A DNA stretch of 64,000 bases from Pseudomonas synxantha (GCF_900105675.1 NZ_LT629786.1:310001-374000); one strand, 5' to 3'. Shown: positions 8,642 through 16,544, counted from the stretch's first letter. Translations and numbers: made by a program. The notes: generated by a model from the letters alone, not told the origin.

Positions 8642-8687
8642 CAGACCTCCAAAAGTGAGAGGCCTGCCCTGACGGGGTAGGCCCGTC
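8642..8687 (-). promoter_or_regulatory. Leader D: divergent member of the leader family
   Basis: Minus-strand hairpin GACGGG/CCCGTC (8671-8687), loop CCTAC. CCT in the loop can pair with AGG (8663-8665), extendable to GGCCT/AGGCC at the cost of the hairpin. GGCCTC can pair with GAGGTC over the ribosome site (8646-8650). Weaker than A, C and E. Confidence 0.4.
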
Positions 8688-8698
8688 ATGGGTGGGAA

Positions 8699-8832
8699 AG
8701 GTGCTTCCATCGACTAAGTCGACTGATCGCGCTACCGGAAGCTATGGCGATCTTGGGAGTGGATCAATGCAGAAAACCGCATCGTAGTCTTGCGGATCCA
8801 GACTACTTGGGCATGTTGCTGACGACGTCAGC
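8699..8832. ncRNA. Structured RNA module, copy 1
   Basis: Plus-strand coordinates of the stems: GCTTCC/GGAAGC (8703-8708, 8737-8742) enclosing TCGAC/GTCGA; ATGC/GCAT (8767-8770, 8779-8782); GTAGTCT/AGACTAC (8784-8790, 8800-8806); and the 15-base palindrome 8818-8832. GGATC (8761-8765) can pair with GATCC in the loop (8795-8799). Copy 2 at 9325-9456 keeps each stem while changing bases. On the minus strand it lies directly upstream of leader D, so it is probably part of that transcript. Confidence 0.55.
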
Positions 8833-8901
8833 GATACATGTGCAGATCATGGAAATACGATTGTCGCTTGTCAAGCCCCTACCGTGAAAACTCTGAGGAA
8901 A

Positions 8902-8918
8902 CCTTCCCTTTGGGAAGG
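8902..8918 (-). terminator. Short hairpin terminator
   Basis: Perfect stem CCTTCCC/GGGAAGG with a three-base loop, followed on the minus strand by a short TTT, 28 bases after the stop of the gene at 8946-9245. Weak T tract. Confidence 0.5.
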
Positions 8919-8945
8919 CTCCCTACAGAGGCGAAGGACGCAGAC

Positions 8946-9245
8946 TTAGCAAGTTGCTGGCACCAACGAGCGTGCAGCTGGCTTCTTACGCGGTTTCCGA
9001 GCTGGCTTTTCGACCACTCGAGTGTTAGCCGCGTACCAAAGGTTCAGGTCGACACCTTTACGAGTTATTGCCGGTACATGATCCATCTCACGTACGAGAC
9101 GCTCAGGTACGCAGGGCGGTGGAAGCAACGGAGCTGCTTTGGTATGGATAGCTGTGGGCGCAGCGCTGGTTTTCTTTACCGCACGCAGAAACTGTCGCGT
9201 GATGGTGCCAAGCGCGAAACCGAAGCCATAAGCAAGTTTGGACAT
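8946..9245 (-). CDS. Hypothetical basic ICE protein with DLNLW motif
   Basis: 99-aa basic protein. It starts MSKLAYGFGFALGTITRQFLRAVKK (possibly an amphipathic or membrane-associated helix), continues with a Pro-rich middle (APLLPPPCVPERLV), then GVDLNLWYAANTRVV, and ends in a Lys/Arg/Pro tail (EKPARKPRKKPAARS) suited to nucleic acid or membrane binding. No family recognised. The ATG at 9245 has GGAGAATCACC before it, as in the DUF3577 gene. It shares DLNLW with the protein at 7152-7649. Confidence 0.55.
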   Translation of the reverse strand: MSKLAYGFGFALGTITRQFLRAVKKTSAAPTAIHTKAAPLLPPPCVPERLVREMDHVPAITRKGVDLNLWYAANTRVVEKPARKPRKKPAARSLVPATC

Positions 9246-9307
9246 GGTGATTCTCCTGCAGGTTGAATGCGGAGAACCCACTGACCCCGTTGGGGAAGTG
9301 ATTCCCC
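9246..9307 (-). promoter_or_regulatory. Leader E: pseudoknot plus anti-SD helix
   Basis: Minus-strand hairpin GGGGAA/TTCCCC (9292-9307), loop TCAC, which can pair with GTGG (9278-9281). One base later TTCTCC (9271-9276) pairs with the ribosome site GGAGAA. Sequence and geometry closely match leader C. Confidence 0.6.
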
Positions 9308-9324
9308 GCGAGGTGAGTTGCATA

Positions 9325-9456
9325 AGGTGCTTCCATCGACGATTGTCGACCGACCGCGCTACCAGAAGCTCAGCGGTCTTGGGCGGATCTGACACGAACA
9401 TCGTGTCGCAGTCTTCAAGATCCTGACTGCCTGGGCATGATGCTGACGACGTCAGC
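9325..9456. ncRNA. Structured RNA module, copy 2
   Basis: Stems matching copy 1: GCTTC/GAAGC (9329-9333, 9365-9369) enclosing TCGAC/GTCGA; GACACG/CGTGTC (9391-9396, 9402-9407); GCAGTC/GACTGC (9408-9413, 9425-9430); and the palindrome GCTGACGACGTCAGC (9442-9456). GGATCT (9385-9390) pairs with AGATCC in the loop (9418-9423). Stem sequences differ from copy 1 but pairing is kept. Directly upstream of leader E on the minus strand. Confidence 0.55.
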
Positions 9457-9790
9457 AAAGCACGTCCATATCATCGAAGGGGGGATGGTGATGTGTCAAG
9501 CGGAGAGGGATATTTCGCGGAGGGCAAAGAAGGTTCAGGTCGACAGGAGAAGCTACCGAGAGTAGCTGGGTCAACAGTCACTCTCGGATGTAGTAAGTAG
9601 CGTCTTTCAGAAAAAAATACCACCTGTGCGGGATGAAGGCGTTGTTGATCCCTGGGCTGTGATCTGAACGTCTTACTTCCAACACCTGGCCGATTATCGT
9701 GGCTGAGGCCAGCTAGCATAAGGCACGCATCCGCGCACAAAGGGAGCCCTGCGTTTCGCCGGCGGGCCACCGGCAAGGAAAAGCAGCTAC

Positions 9791-9838
9791 CAATAGGTAG
9801 CCTGATCATCCTTTGCAAGATGATCAGGCTACCTATTG
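9791..9838. repeat. Perfect 20-base inverted repeat
   Basis: Arms CAATAGGTAGCCTGATCATC (9791-9810) and its exact complement (9819-9838), with an 8-base loop. Possible terminator for the pilus operon on the minus strand (CTTTTCC follows), though the stem is longer than usual. Confidence 0.8.
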
Positions 9839-9857
9839 TGTGAGCTTTAAAAAGTGT

Positions 9858-10151
9858 GGGCCACAACACCAGTGTGGCCCTTAGACTACGGTGCTTCGAA
9901 CCTCAACAGAGCCCTATGTGCCTTTGAACTCGCAATTCACGAGTTAGACGGCTGCGTGTCTGGCTTGAACAGGGAGACACAGGGAGAGCTCTGAACCAGG
10001 TCCGCACGCCCTTCCCGGAGCTATGCGTGCTTTGGGGTTGGTGATGAGGCAAGCCGCATCACCGGGCGCTACTGATGACCGCCAGTAGCCAACGGGGTGG
10101 AAACGTTGTTGTGATCATTATGTTGATAGGCCGGAGCTTATGCAACCCGGC
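9858..10151. ncRNA. Run of six consecutive hairpins (candidate ncRNA or oriT-like region)
   Basis: Stems in order: GGGCCACA/TGTGGCCC (9858-9880); AACTCG/CGAGTT (9927-9945); GTGTCT/AGACAC (9956-9980); GGTGATG/CATCACC with inner GG/CC (10040-10063); GCTACTG/CAGTAGC (10068-10089); GCCGG/CCGGC (10130-10151). No reading frame runs through them. The strand and function are unknown. Confidence 0.4.
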
Positions 10152-10176
10152 GCCTTTCAAAGTCGGTCGACTCAGA

Positions 10177-10617
10177 CTAATTGACTGCGACGACCGCACC
10201 TTCGGGAACAGGGGACGGAATTGCTATACCGGTCGCCCCAGTTATCTGTGAAATCAGCATTCCTGAACGCTTTAAACCAACGGTAGTTGTCTTTGTCAGG
10301 TCTACCAGCACAGAAGGCAAGCCTGACGGTGCAACCCCATCAAAATAAGTATAGGCCGTTCCTGATGAGATGTAAGAACCTACGCCCACAGGTTTCACAA
10401 ACCACCCAGGTAGGTTGAGCGCAGAATCGCTCGGTACTCCGCTGAAGCCCGGGTTGGCCTGGGCATATTCGGTAGCGGCAGATCGGTACACCAGAAAGCC
10501 GCGACCCAGTGAGTCGAGGGTAGCGTAGTCGGATGTACGTTGGTCCTGATGTTGGTTCTCCATGAAAATGCTGGAGGCAATGAGCACAATCATCAAAACG
10601 AGCCATTGCATTGTCAT
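10177..10617 (-). CDS. pilM: Type IVb pilus biogenesis protein PilM
   Basis: 146 aa, close to the length I recall for R64 PilM. It has a short N terminus and one membrane segment (MTMQWLVLMIVLIASSIFM), then a small periplasmic domain with GRGFLVYRSAATEYAQANPGFSG and repeated short beta stretches. In R64-like thin pilus systems PilM is a small inner-membrane component of the assembly machine. The start at 10617 has GGAG eight bases upstream. Last gene of the pilus operon here, after pilV, whereas in R64 it lies between pilL and pilN. Confidence 0.75.
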   Translation of the reverse strand: MTMQWLVLMIVLIASSIFMENQHQDQRTSDYATLDSLGRGFLVYRSAATEYAQANPGFSGVPSDSALNLPGWFVKPVGVGSYISSGTAYTYFDGVAPSGLPSVLVDLTKTTTVGLKRSGMLISQITGATGIAIPSPVPEGAVVAVN

Positions 10618-10674
10618 GATATGAGCTCCATCCACAAAATGGTGGTTGTTACCACCTACGCGTCAATAACAAAA

Positions 10675-11007
10675 CTATTTCGTGAGGATAATCAATGTTA
10701 AGCAAATTCCTACTAGGCCAAGCGCAATGACAGTCCACTTTGCGGCTCGCTTGATGCTCATTGGTTTGCGTTGTGGATTGATTAATTCCATAGTGGCGAT
10801 CTTTTTTACTAAATAACGACCAGAGGCCGTTGGTTGTAACTTGTAAGTGAACTCGCCGACCTCGAATGCCTCTTTTTCTTCTAGTGCGCGACGCCATAGC
10901 ACAGTTGAGCATATCCTGCTTCGGGTGCTTAGCCAGGTCTGTAATTCTCCAGCACTATACTCAACGTTATTCTCAAGCGTCTGCACTGCAATAATCCCCA
11001 TAAACAT
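10675..11007 (-). CDS. Hypothetical tail-anchored protein between pilV and pilM
   Basis: About 110 aa if started at the ATG at 11007; the frame is open further up but would overlap the end of pilV. No strong ribosome site was seen, so the start is uncertain. The body is soluble (SAGELQTWLSTRSRICSTVLWRRALEEKEAFEVGEFTYKL) and the C terminus (WTVIALGLVGICLTLIILTK) is one membrane helix. Not a known pilus gene to me. Its place in the operon suggests an accessory role. Confidence 0.45.
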   Translation of the reverse strand: MFMGIIAVQTLENNVEYSAGELQTWLSTRSRICSTVLWRRALEEKEAFEVGEFTYKLQPTASGRYLVKKIATMELINPQRKPMSIKRAAKWTVIALGLVGICLTLIILTK

Positions 11008-11044
11008 ACTATAAAACGTTTTTGAAATTTTATAAATGGATGCT

Positions 11045-12361
11045 TTATTTGAAGCAGCTCCAATAGAAAAGACCTGGCCAGGAAAGTCGAGATGTGGAGA
11101 GAAACCATCCACTTGCATTTCTGAAGATGTACCCAGTCTCACTATCCCCGATGCCAAAAGCGCCAGTTAAAGAGCATGACTTCCATGTAGTGTCGCCAAG
11201 GGAGCAGGTCACACTTCCTCTGGCAGGCGCCTGGCAGGTGCCCTGGATCAGCTGGAATTCCCACCCACCTGGTCTTTTCCATAAGCCTTGTTCGCAGGAC
11301 AACGTTATTCCCGCGGCGCTTTTTGCAAGAAGGGTTCGGTCACTGCACTGTTGCCCCTCGGTAGCTATGCCTCCCAGGGACAAATATTCATTTGTCTGAA
11401 TGCGATCATAGGCCGTTATCTTGCCCGTCGAGGTTATCTTTCCACCCCATAGTTCACCTCCGGTTGAAAAGTTTTTGTCGTTATAAACTTGGACCCAGTT
11501 GGGGCTATTTTGATAAATCCCGCCTCCCCATTTTTCGCTGTACCAGCCTGTGTCACCACGTGTTCTGAACCAACCACCTGTGCTGGTATCACCGGTAATG
11601 GTTGCAGTAGCGGCATTAACATTGGCTGTGGCGATAACGTTTCGAGCTGTAATGTCGGCGTTAGCTGTTATGTTGCCTGACGCTGTGATACTTCCTGCGT
11701 TGTTAATATTGTGGTTGCCCATCGTGATATCAGTATTCATCGTGTTGAATTCTGGATGATTGGGCACTGCGTTTCGATATAGATAGTCATTAGCCAACGC
11801 TCCATCCATAAGAAAAAGTGCGCTAGCTGTATGTCCTGGGCCAGGAGCTATAGCATAGTTACTTAGTGCTACCTGCCATCCACCCCGCACGCCCTGGACG
11901 ATGTTCGGATTGGCAGAAGAGATGAACCCACCAGGTCCTCCGAGATTTTCAGCGATGGTTCGAATACCCATTTCAGGAATCGTCTGCCCACCTGTAGTAA
12001 CCACAATCACTTCCAGTTGATTGGCGTTGGGTTTCCGGGCGAGGCCGACAATGGTCTGCCCAAAGGCGTTAGTGGGGCTATAACCTGCAGGAAGGTAGTT
12101 GGTGTTGACGAGCATCGGAACGGTTATTTGCACCGGTACGGTTGCTGCCGCGTTGGCCAGCACCACGCTGTAGTTATCCTTCAGATATTTGGCCAATGCC
12201 TCTGAAATGGTTCTCTGTTGATCAGCCGCAATTCGATAGTCCTGAGAATCCATCTGCTTGATTTGCCATGCGATCGCCAAAGTGACGACAACGGAGAAAA
12301 CGGCCAATCCGATCGCCATGTCCAAGCTCAAGAACCCCCGCTGCTTGATCCTACTGGTCAT
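11045..12361 (-). CDS. pilV: Type IVb minor pilin / tip adhesin PilV
   Basis: 438 aa. The prepilin leader KQRG is followed by FLSLDMAIGLAVFSVVVTLAIAW, a pilin-type N-terminal helix; cleavage is expected after that Gly. A long PilV-type body follows, with Asn/Thr/Ala-rich repeats (ITASGNITANADITARNVIATANVNAATATIT, about 265-290) typical of tip shafts. A Cys-rich C-terminal domain (CQAPARGSVTCSLGDTTWKSC) is likely the receptor-binding part. In R64 the C terminus is switched by a shufflon; here there is one fixed end and no nearby recombinase or inverted segments. The ATG at 12361 overlaps the end of pilT. Confidence 0.85.
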   Translation of the reverse strand: MTSRIKQRGFLSLDMAIGLAVFSVVVTLAIAWQIKQMDSQDYRIAADQQRTISEALAKYLKDNYSVVLANAAATVPVQITVPMLVNTNYLPAGYSPTNAFGQTIVGLARKPNANQLEVIVVTTGGQTIPEMGIRTIAENLGGPGGFISSANPNIVQGVRGGWQVALSNYAIAPGPGHTASALFLMDGALANDYLYRNAVPNHPEFNTMNTDITMGNHNINNAGSITASGNITANADITARNVIATANVNAATATITGDTSTGGWFRTRGDTGWYSEKWGGGIYQNSPNWVQVYNDKNFSTGGELWGGKITSTGKITAYDRIQTNEYLSLGGIATEGQQCSDRTLLAKSAAGITLSCEQGLWKRPGGWEFQLIQGTCQAPARGSVTCSLGDTTWKSCSLTGAFGIGDSETGYIFRNASGWFLSTSRLSWPGLFYWSCFK

Positions 12362-13292
12362 TCCAGAGACTCCTTGATGATTGGTGAGCGATGTCGTGAT
12401 CGAGCATCGTGATCTTTCCTGCATGGACTTTCTCTCGGATGCCCGGTCCGTCATCGCCTGTGAAAAGCAGGCTCTGCAGGGTTAATCGACGACTTCCTTC
12501 GTTGCCACTTGATAAGGACTGGTGAAGAACAGCCACCAACCCCTTGGAGAGCAGCTCTCGGGCGTTATTGAGTAACGGCTGAGCCAGGGCTGATATACGT
12601 TCAATGCCTTGAGTAACGCTGCCGGCATGACCTGTGCTGATAATGAGATGGCCATTGATCGAGGCTTGAATTACTTGTGCTGCTGTCGAGCTGTCGCGAA
12701 TTTCTCCCACGAACAGGAAATCGGCTCTTGTGCGCAGCGCTAGGATCAAAGCTTCCTCGTATCCCCCCATCCGGCGAGAGACCGGAACTTGAATGCAGCG
12801 CCCACTCCCATGCCTGCCATTCAAAAATGGTTCTGGAGGATCCTCTACAGCCACACAAATGCCTCCCCAGGCCTCGAGACGTGCTTTCACCAGTGATGCA
12901 GCACTTGAGGTTTTCCCTGTGCCCATTTCCCCACAAATAAATATCAGGCCGCGTACCGTGTCGCTCATCAGCGCGTCCTGCAGATAGTCGGGCAGACCCA
13001 GCATGTCCAATGGACGGATCTGGACTGAGGATTTGCTTACGACAAACACAGGCTTGCCATTCAAATCCAGCAACTGGGTTACACGAAGGACGACGCCATC
13101 TTCAATTAGGGCGAACTCTGGATCCTGGGTTGCCTTGTGCTTTTCCTCGCACTGCGCCCGTAAGCGCTCAAGGTCTGCCCGCCATTCGGCGGGCGCTTCA
13201 ACCCTTCGTGCCTGCCCAGGGAGACCTTTGGCGTCGGCAAATCCATCGCCGAGGTACAGGTCGACGAATTCAGCATCAGAGATCACGCTCAC
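12351..13292 (-). CDS. pilT: Type IV pilus ATPase PilT (retraction-type)
   Basis: 313-aa cytoplasmic secretion ATPase. Walker A GEMGTGKTSS, Asp box VAVEDPPE, Walker B FLFVGEIRD and the His box HLIISTGHAG are all present. The Walker A differs from the usual GPTGSGKS. There is a short N-terminal domain. A GTG start at 13292 fits AAGGAA about five bases upstream and leaves a 10-base gap after pilS; a GTG two codons on is an alternative. R64 PilT is a lytic transglycosylase, so the name here follows PAPI-1 usage for an ATPase in this position. Second ATPase beside PilQ, so retraction is plausible. Confidence 0.75.
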   Translation of the reverse strand: MSVISDAEFVDLYLGDGFADAKGLPGQARRVEAPAEWRADLERLRAQCEEKHKATQDPEFALIEDGVVLRVTQLLDLNGKPVFVVSKSSVQIRPLDMLGLPDYLQDALMSDTVRGLIFICGEMGTGKTSSAASLVKARLEAWGGICVAVEDPPEPFLNGRHGSGRCIQVPVSRRMGGYEEALILALRTRADFLFVGEIRDSSTAAQVIQASINGHLIISTGHAGSVTQGIERISALAQPLLNNARELLSKGLVAVLHQSLSSGNEGSRRLTLQSLLFTGDDGPGIREKVHAGKITMLDHDIAHQSSRSLWNDQ

Positions 13293-13302
13293 ACTGAGTT
13301 CC

Positions 13303-13818
13303 TTAGTACGAAGTCCAAGCGATGGTATTGGCGTCCGAGGAGCAGCTGGTCGCAGCTGCCACCGCAGTGATTTCGCCGGCAATTGCAGTGCCGCCATTGA
13401 TCGCCGTCGTTGTCTGTTTGTCCTTGGCCATGTTCGAGGCAAGGGTGATGCAGGCATTTTTCGGAAGGTTGGATTCTGTGATGGTGAAGGTCATGCCGTT
13501 GCTCATTACGGTCACTGCGCCGTTCCAGCGGTTGGACAGGGCATTACCGTTGATGCTCATGCCGCCAGTTGCCTCGAGGTTGATCAAAGAAGGCGCCAAG
13601 TTGGTGCCTGCCGTGGCGTAGCCCGTGGTGCTTTTCAGTCGTTTGGTATTGCTCAGCAACGTGCCGAGATTGCTCTGTTCAATGGTGACGTCCGAGCTGC
13701 CGAACGTTCTGTAGCCCATGAACACGATGAAACCAAGTGCCACCGCGATCAGCATCAACCAGAACATCCCGTCCAGGGAGAGAAATCCGCGTTGGTTGTT
13801 TTGAGTGTTTGTTGGCAT
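13303..13818 (-). CDS. pilS: Type IVb major prepilin PilS
   Basis: 171 aa. The short leader MPTNTQNNQRG is followed by the hydrophobic helix FLSLDGMFWLMLIAVALGFIV, giving a prepilin peptidase site after Gly11. The globular domain has two cysteines (NACITLASN and TSCSSDAN) spaced like the D-region disulphide of type IVb pilins, and ends WTSY. The mature product would be about 160 aa, the usual PilS size. It sits between pilR and pilT, as in PAPI-1. It is exported by the pilus machine and polymerises into the conjugation-assisting thin pilus. Confidence 0.88.
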   Translation of the reverse strand: MPTNTQNNQRGFLSLDGMFWLMLIAVALGFIVFMGYRTFGSSDVTIEQSNLGTLLSNTKRLKSTTGYATAGTNLAPSLINLEATGGMSINGNALSNRWNGAVTVMSNGMTFTITESNLPKNACITLASNMAKDKQTTTAINGGTAIAGEITAVAAATSCSSDANTIAWTSY

Positions 13819-13843
13819 TTCCAGTACCTCATTTAGGTTTGAT

Positions 13844-14983
13844 TTAAAGCGTTGCAGTCACATTGCCGGCCAACTGGAAGATCCCGACCACTACCAGAAT
13901 CATCATGACCCCCATGGCCATGGAGGACATGCCGATAAGAGATTTGGCGATGGCTTCGACGCGCTGAAGCGTTTGCTCCAGCCACCGGTTGGAAAACCGT
14001 TCCATCGACTCAGCGAAGCCTTTGCGGGTGGCGAGCACTTCCAGAAAATGCATCGCCATGGGGTCTGGGAATTGATGACCCGCAAGCTTCAATGCGGTAC
14101 CGAAGTTTTTGCCGGCGCTCACTCCGTAATGAATGGCGCTCAGGCGCTCTTTCAACCATGGAGAGGCATTGCGTTGAAGAGAGGTCAGCGCATCTAGTTG
14201 GTTGATGCCGGAGCGCAGCATCACAGCCATGTTGAGCAGAAAGATCGATCCGTGGAGCGCCTTGTAGACTGACCAAGGCGGGAGCCTCTCTGCTCGGACT
14301 CGCAGGACCTGGAGCAGCTTGTTCAACTGCAGCTTCCACGAAGGGCTGGCGGCCGTAATCTGAAGGCCGCAAAACACGGGTAGAGTGATGATCGATATGA
14401 GGATAAAGACGATTACAGCTATCAGCGTCACTAGCCCGTAGTGGGTCACGAAATTCGATAGGGCATAGAGGAAGGCCGGCACGCCGGTCCACGCCTCGGG
14501 GTTGGAGCGTCGTGTCATGGAGGGCACCATCCACACTGCAATCACATACAGCAACGCCGCCATGACGCTCCACACCATGGAGGGGAAAACGGTGGCGGAC
14601 GCTACGAGTTTGCTGATCCGCTGACGTACTTCGATGATCCTCACGCAGTCCCGAAATGCCTGCACCAGGTTGCCGGTGTCTTCCCCGGAAGCGATCAAAG
14701 AGTTCTCGTCATAGGGAACCCAGCCTTCGCAGGAAATGCTCAGCGATTTCCCACCTTTTACCGATTGCGCGATATCCCTGCAGGCAAGGGACACTGGATG
14801 GAGCTTCTGCCCGTTATCGCTGAATGCTCTGGCCACCGTGTGCAGTGCGTCTTCAAGCGACACACCATCCTCAAGGATGCCCATCAGGCTCTCGTAGAAC
14901 TGGATTCTTTCGTTTTTGCCAAACTGCTTGGCATAGAAGGTCTCTGCCCAACGATTCAGCATCGCTCTGACGTCACTCAGCAT
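13844..14983 (-). CDS. pilR: Type IV pilus inner-membrane platform protein PilR
   Basis: 379-aa polytopic protein of the PilC/GspF family. Two GspF-like repeats: the first around FYESLMGILEDGVSLEDALHT with membrane segment ATVFPSMVWSVMAALLYVIAVWMV, the second around LLNMAVMLRSGINQLDALTSL with C-terminal segment SMAMGVMMILVVVGIFQLA. A further membrane pair (YGLVTLIAVIVFILISIITLPV) lies between. It anchors PilQ at the inner membrane. The ATG at 14983 is preferred because GGAG lies eight bases before it; it overlaps the end of pilQ by 11 bases. Confidence 0.88.
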   Translation of the reverse strand: MLSDVRAMLNRWAETFYAKQFGKNERIQFYESLMGILEDGVSLEDALHTVARAFSDNGQKLHPVSLACRDIAQSVKGGKSLSISCEGWVPYDENSLIASGEDTGNLVQAFRDCVRIIEVRQRISKLVASATVFPSMVWSVMAALLYVIAVWMVPSMTRRSNPEAWTGVPAFLYALSNFVTHYGLVTLIAVIVFILISIITLPVFCGLQITAASPSWKLQLNKLLQVLRVRAERLPPWSVYKALHGSIFLLNMAVMLRSGINQLDALTSLQRNASPWLKERLSAIHYGVSAGKNFGTALKLAGHQFPDPMAMHFLEVLATRKGFAESMERFSNRWLEQTLQRVEAIAKSLIGMSSMAMGVMMILVVVGIFQLAGNVTATL

Positions 14984-16532
14984 GAGCGAGCTCCAGGATT
15001 TGCCGGTCAAAGTCCAACGGCCCCACCGTCATTTCGGCGTGGCGGGGGTCTACTAATCCTTGTTTCAGTTTGATGATCGTGTGTGCGGTCTTGGTAATAC
15101 CGCCCATTTCCTTGACCCAGTGGCGACGTGCCGCACTTGCACCCTGCCCATTGAAAACGCGCATGAATTCAAGGTCGGTGAGCAAAGTTTCCGCAACCAC
15201 CGTGCGACCGGTGATGCCCAAGCCTTTGCAATGCGGGCATCCCGGTCCTTTGAGGTAGGTCTCATCAATCGCTTCCAAATCGCGCAAGTGCTGCACCAGC
15301 GCACTGTTGAGCTGCCCGAGATGCTCGCGTGCGGGGACGCGGCAGTGGGAACACAGCACGGGCAAGAGGGATTGATTGACCACGCTTGTCATCAGTGCAG
15401 GATCAGTAACCAGGTGTCGGTCTACACCCATGTCGATCAGTCGTTGAAGAGCTGCTACAGCGTTGTTGGTGTGCAGTGTCGTCAGCACCAGGTGACCAGT
15501 CATACCGCCGCGGAAAGCCGCTTGTGCTGATGCAAGGTCCCGGATCTCCCCATACATGAGAATGTCAGGGTCGAGTCGCATGGAATTGGTGATCCCGTCA
15601 TTCCAGGTTTCACCGGCGCCCAGCGGTGACTGATTGGCGAGAAGTGGATATTCAGGTGGATCTTCCATCGTCAGAATGTGTTTTGTTCCACCGCACTCTT
15701 CGTGCAAGAGGTTCAGGTTTACCTGCAGCGACTTCGATTTGCCGGAACCGGTGGGTCCAGTGATCAGGTTCACCCCATAAGGCAAGCTGCGGATGCGGCT
15801 GAATGCATCAATTTGCTGCGTCAGGAAACCGAGATCACTAAGCGTCATTTTGGTTTTGTCGTCATACAGCAGACGCAAAACCATCAGAGGGCCATCTACG
15901 AGCGGCCGAGTGGCGACTCGGGCACCGAACAAACCGAGTTGGTCGACATAGGCGCGTTTTACCCTGGCGTCCTGGCTCACCTGCGGCTGGTAGTGGTCTT
16001 TCGCGACATCGCACATGCTGTTGTAGAGGGACGAGCAGAGCTCCATGCCCACCTGGCTCTGGTGCTGTTCTGCCTCCCACAAGAGCCCGTGGATGCGAAA
16101 GAAGATTCGAGTGATATCGTGACCTACGACAAAGTGGACGTCGCTGGCATTGCGCCGGTGGGCTTCTCCTAAAAGCTGCACCACCTGGGCCTGGCGCTTC
16201 GTCTCAGTCGCCGATAGTGCTTTACCATTTGCATCATCATTGGCGCGGTAGAGTGCCTTGATTGTGCTCATCGAGCAGACCTTGACCTCAAAGTGGTGAT
16301 TTTCGTGTTCCAGCTGGTCCTCGAATGCCATGACATAGGCATCCGTTTGGTGTTGGGCTGACACATACAAAATCCCATCGCTGGTCAACGCACATAGTTG
16401 ACGCAGCTCGGGTTTCAGCTCAAACGGTCCACCAGGGGCCGTCAGCAGTATTTGGTGCGACGTCAGTAGGACTGCAGCAGACTCATCACTGTCAGGCTCT
16501 ATGACATCTGGTTTTTCAGTCAGGATCGTCAT
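14973..16532 (-). CDS. pilQ: Type IVb pilus assembly ATPase PilQ
   Basis: 519-aa GspE/PilB-type secretion ATPase. The N-terminal domain (1-100) is followed by RNASDVHFVVG, a conserved entry motif. Walker A GPTGSGKSKS lies near 259-268, the Asp box TMEDPPEYP near 289, Walker B DILMYGEIRD near 324 and the His box GHLVLTTLHTNN near 346. A tetracysteine zinc motif (CSHC ... CPHC) comes towards the C terminus. It powers pilus extension from the cytoplasm through PilR. The ATG at 16532 is used rather than the TTG at 16544 because GAGAAG precedes it. Confidence 0.92.
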   Translation of the reverse strand: MTILTEKPDVIEPDSDESAAVLLTSHQILLTAPGGPFELKPELRQLCALTSDGILYVSAQHQTDAYVMAFEDQLEHENHHFEVKVCSMSTIKALYRANDDANGKALSATETKRQAQVVQLLGEAHRRNASDVHFVVGHDITRIFFRIHGLLWEAEQHQSQVGMELCSSLYNSMCDVAKDHYQPQVSQDARVKRAYVDQLGLFGARVATRPLVDGPLMVLRLLYDDKTKMTLSDLGFLTQQIDAFSRIRSLPYGVNLITGPTGSGKSKSLQVNLNLLHEECGGTKHILTMEDPPEYPLLANQSPLGAGETWNDGITNSMRLDPDILMYGEIRDLASAQAAFRGGMTGHLVLTTLHTNNAVAALQRLIDMGVDRHLVTDPALMTSVVNQSLLPVLCSHCRVPAREHLGQLNSALVQHLRDLEAIDETYLKGPGCPHCKGLGITGRTVVAETLLTDLEFMRVFNGQGASAARRHWVKEMGGITKTAHTIIKLKQGLVDPRHAEMTVGPLDFDRQILELAHAE

Positions 16533-16544
16533 CGAACTTCTCAA

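Larger units (their letters stand above)
9457..10176. other. Non-coding, hairpin-rich 0.7 kb
   Basis: No gene recognised. The left part (9460-9780) contains only low-quality frames; a fragment on the minus strand near 9528 reads VDLNL and may be a relic of the DLNLW-type genes. The right part holds a series of perfect hairpins listed separately. It separates the small-gene block from the 3' end of the pilus operon. Confidence 0.5.

Noticed and set aside
9471..9869. 132-codon minus-strand frame
   Set aside because: Runs through the 20-bp inverted repeat and RNA module copy 2; composition is not protein-like.
10675..11157. Shufflon-type alternative PilV end overlapping pilV
   Set aside because: No recombination-site repeats or recombinase seen, and the frame continues into a membrane anchor, so it is treated as a separate gene.
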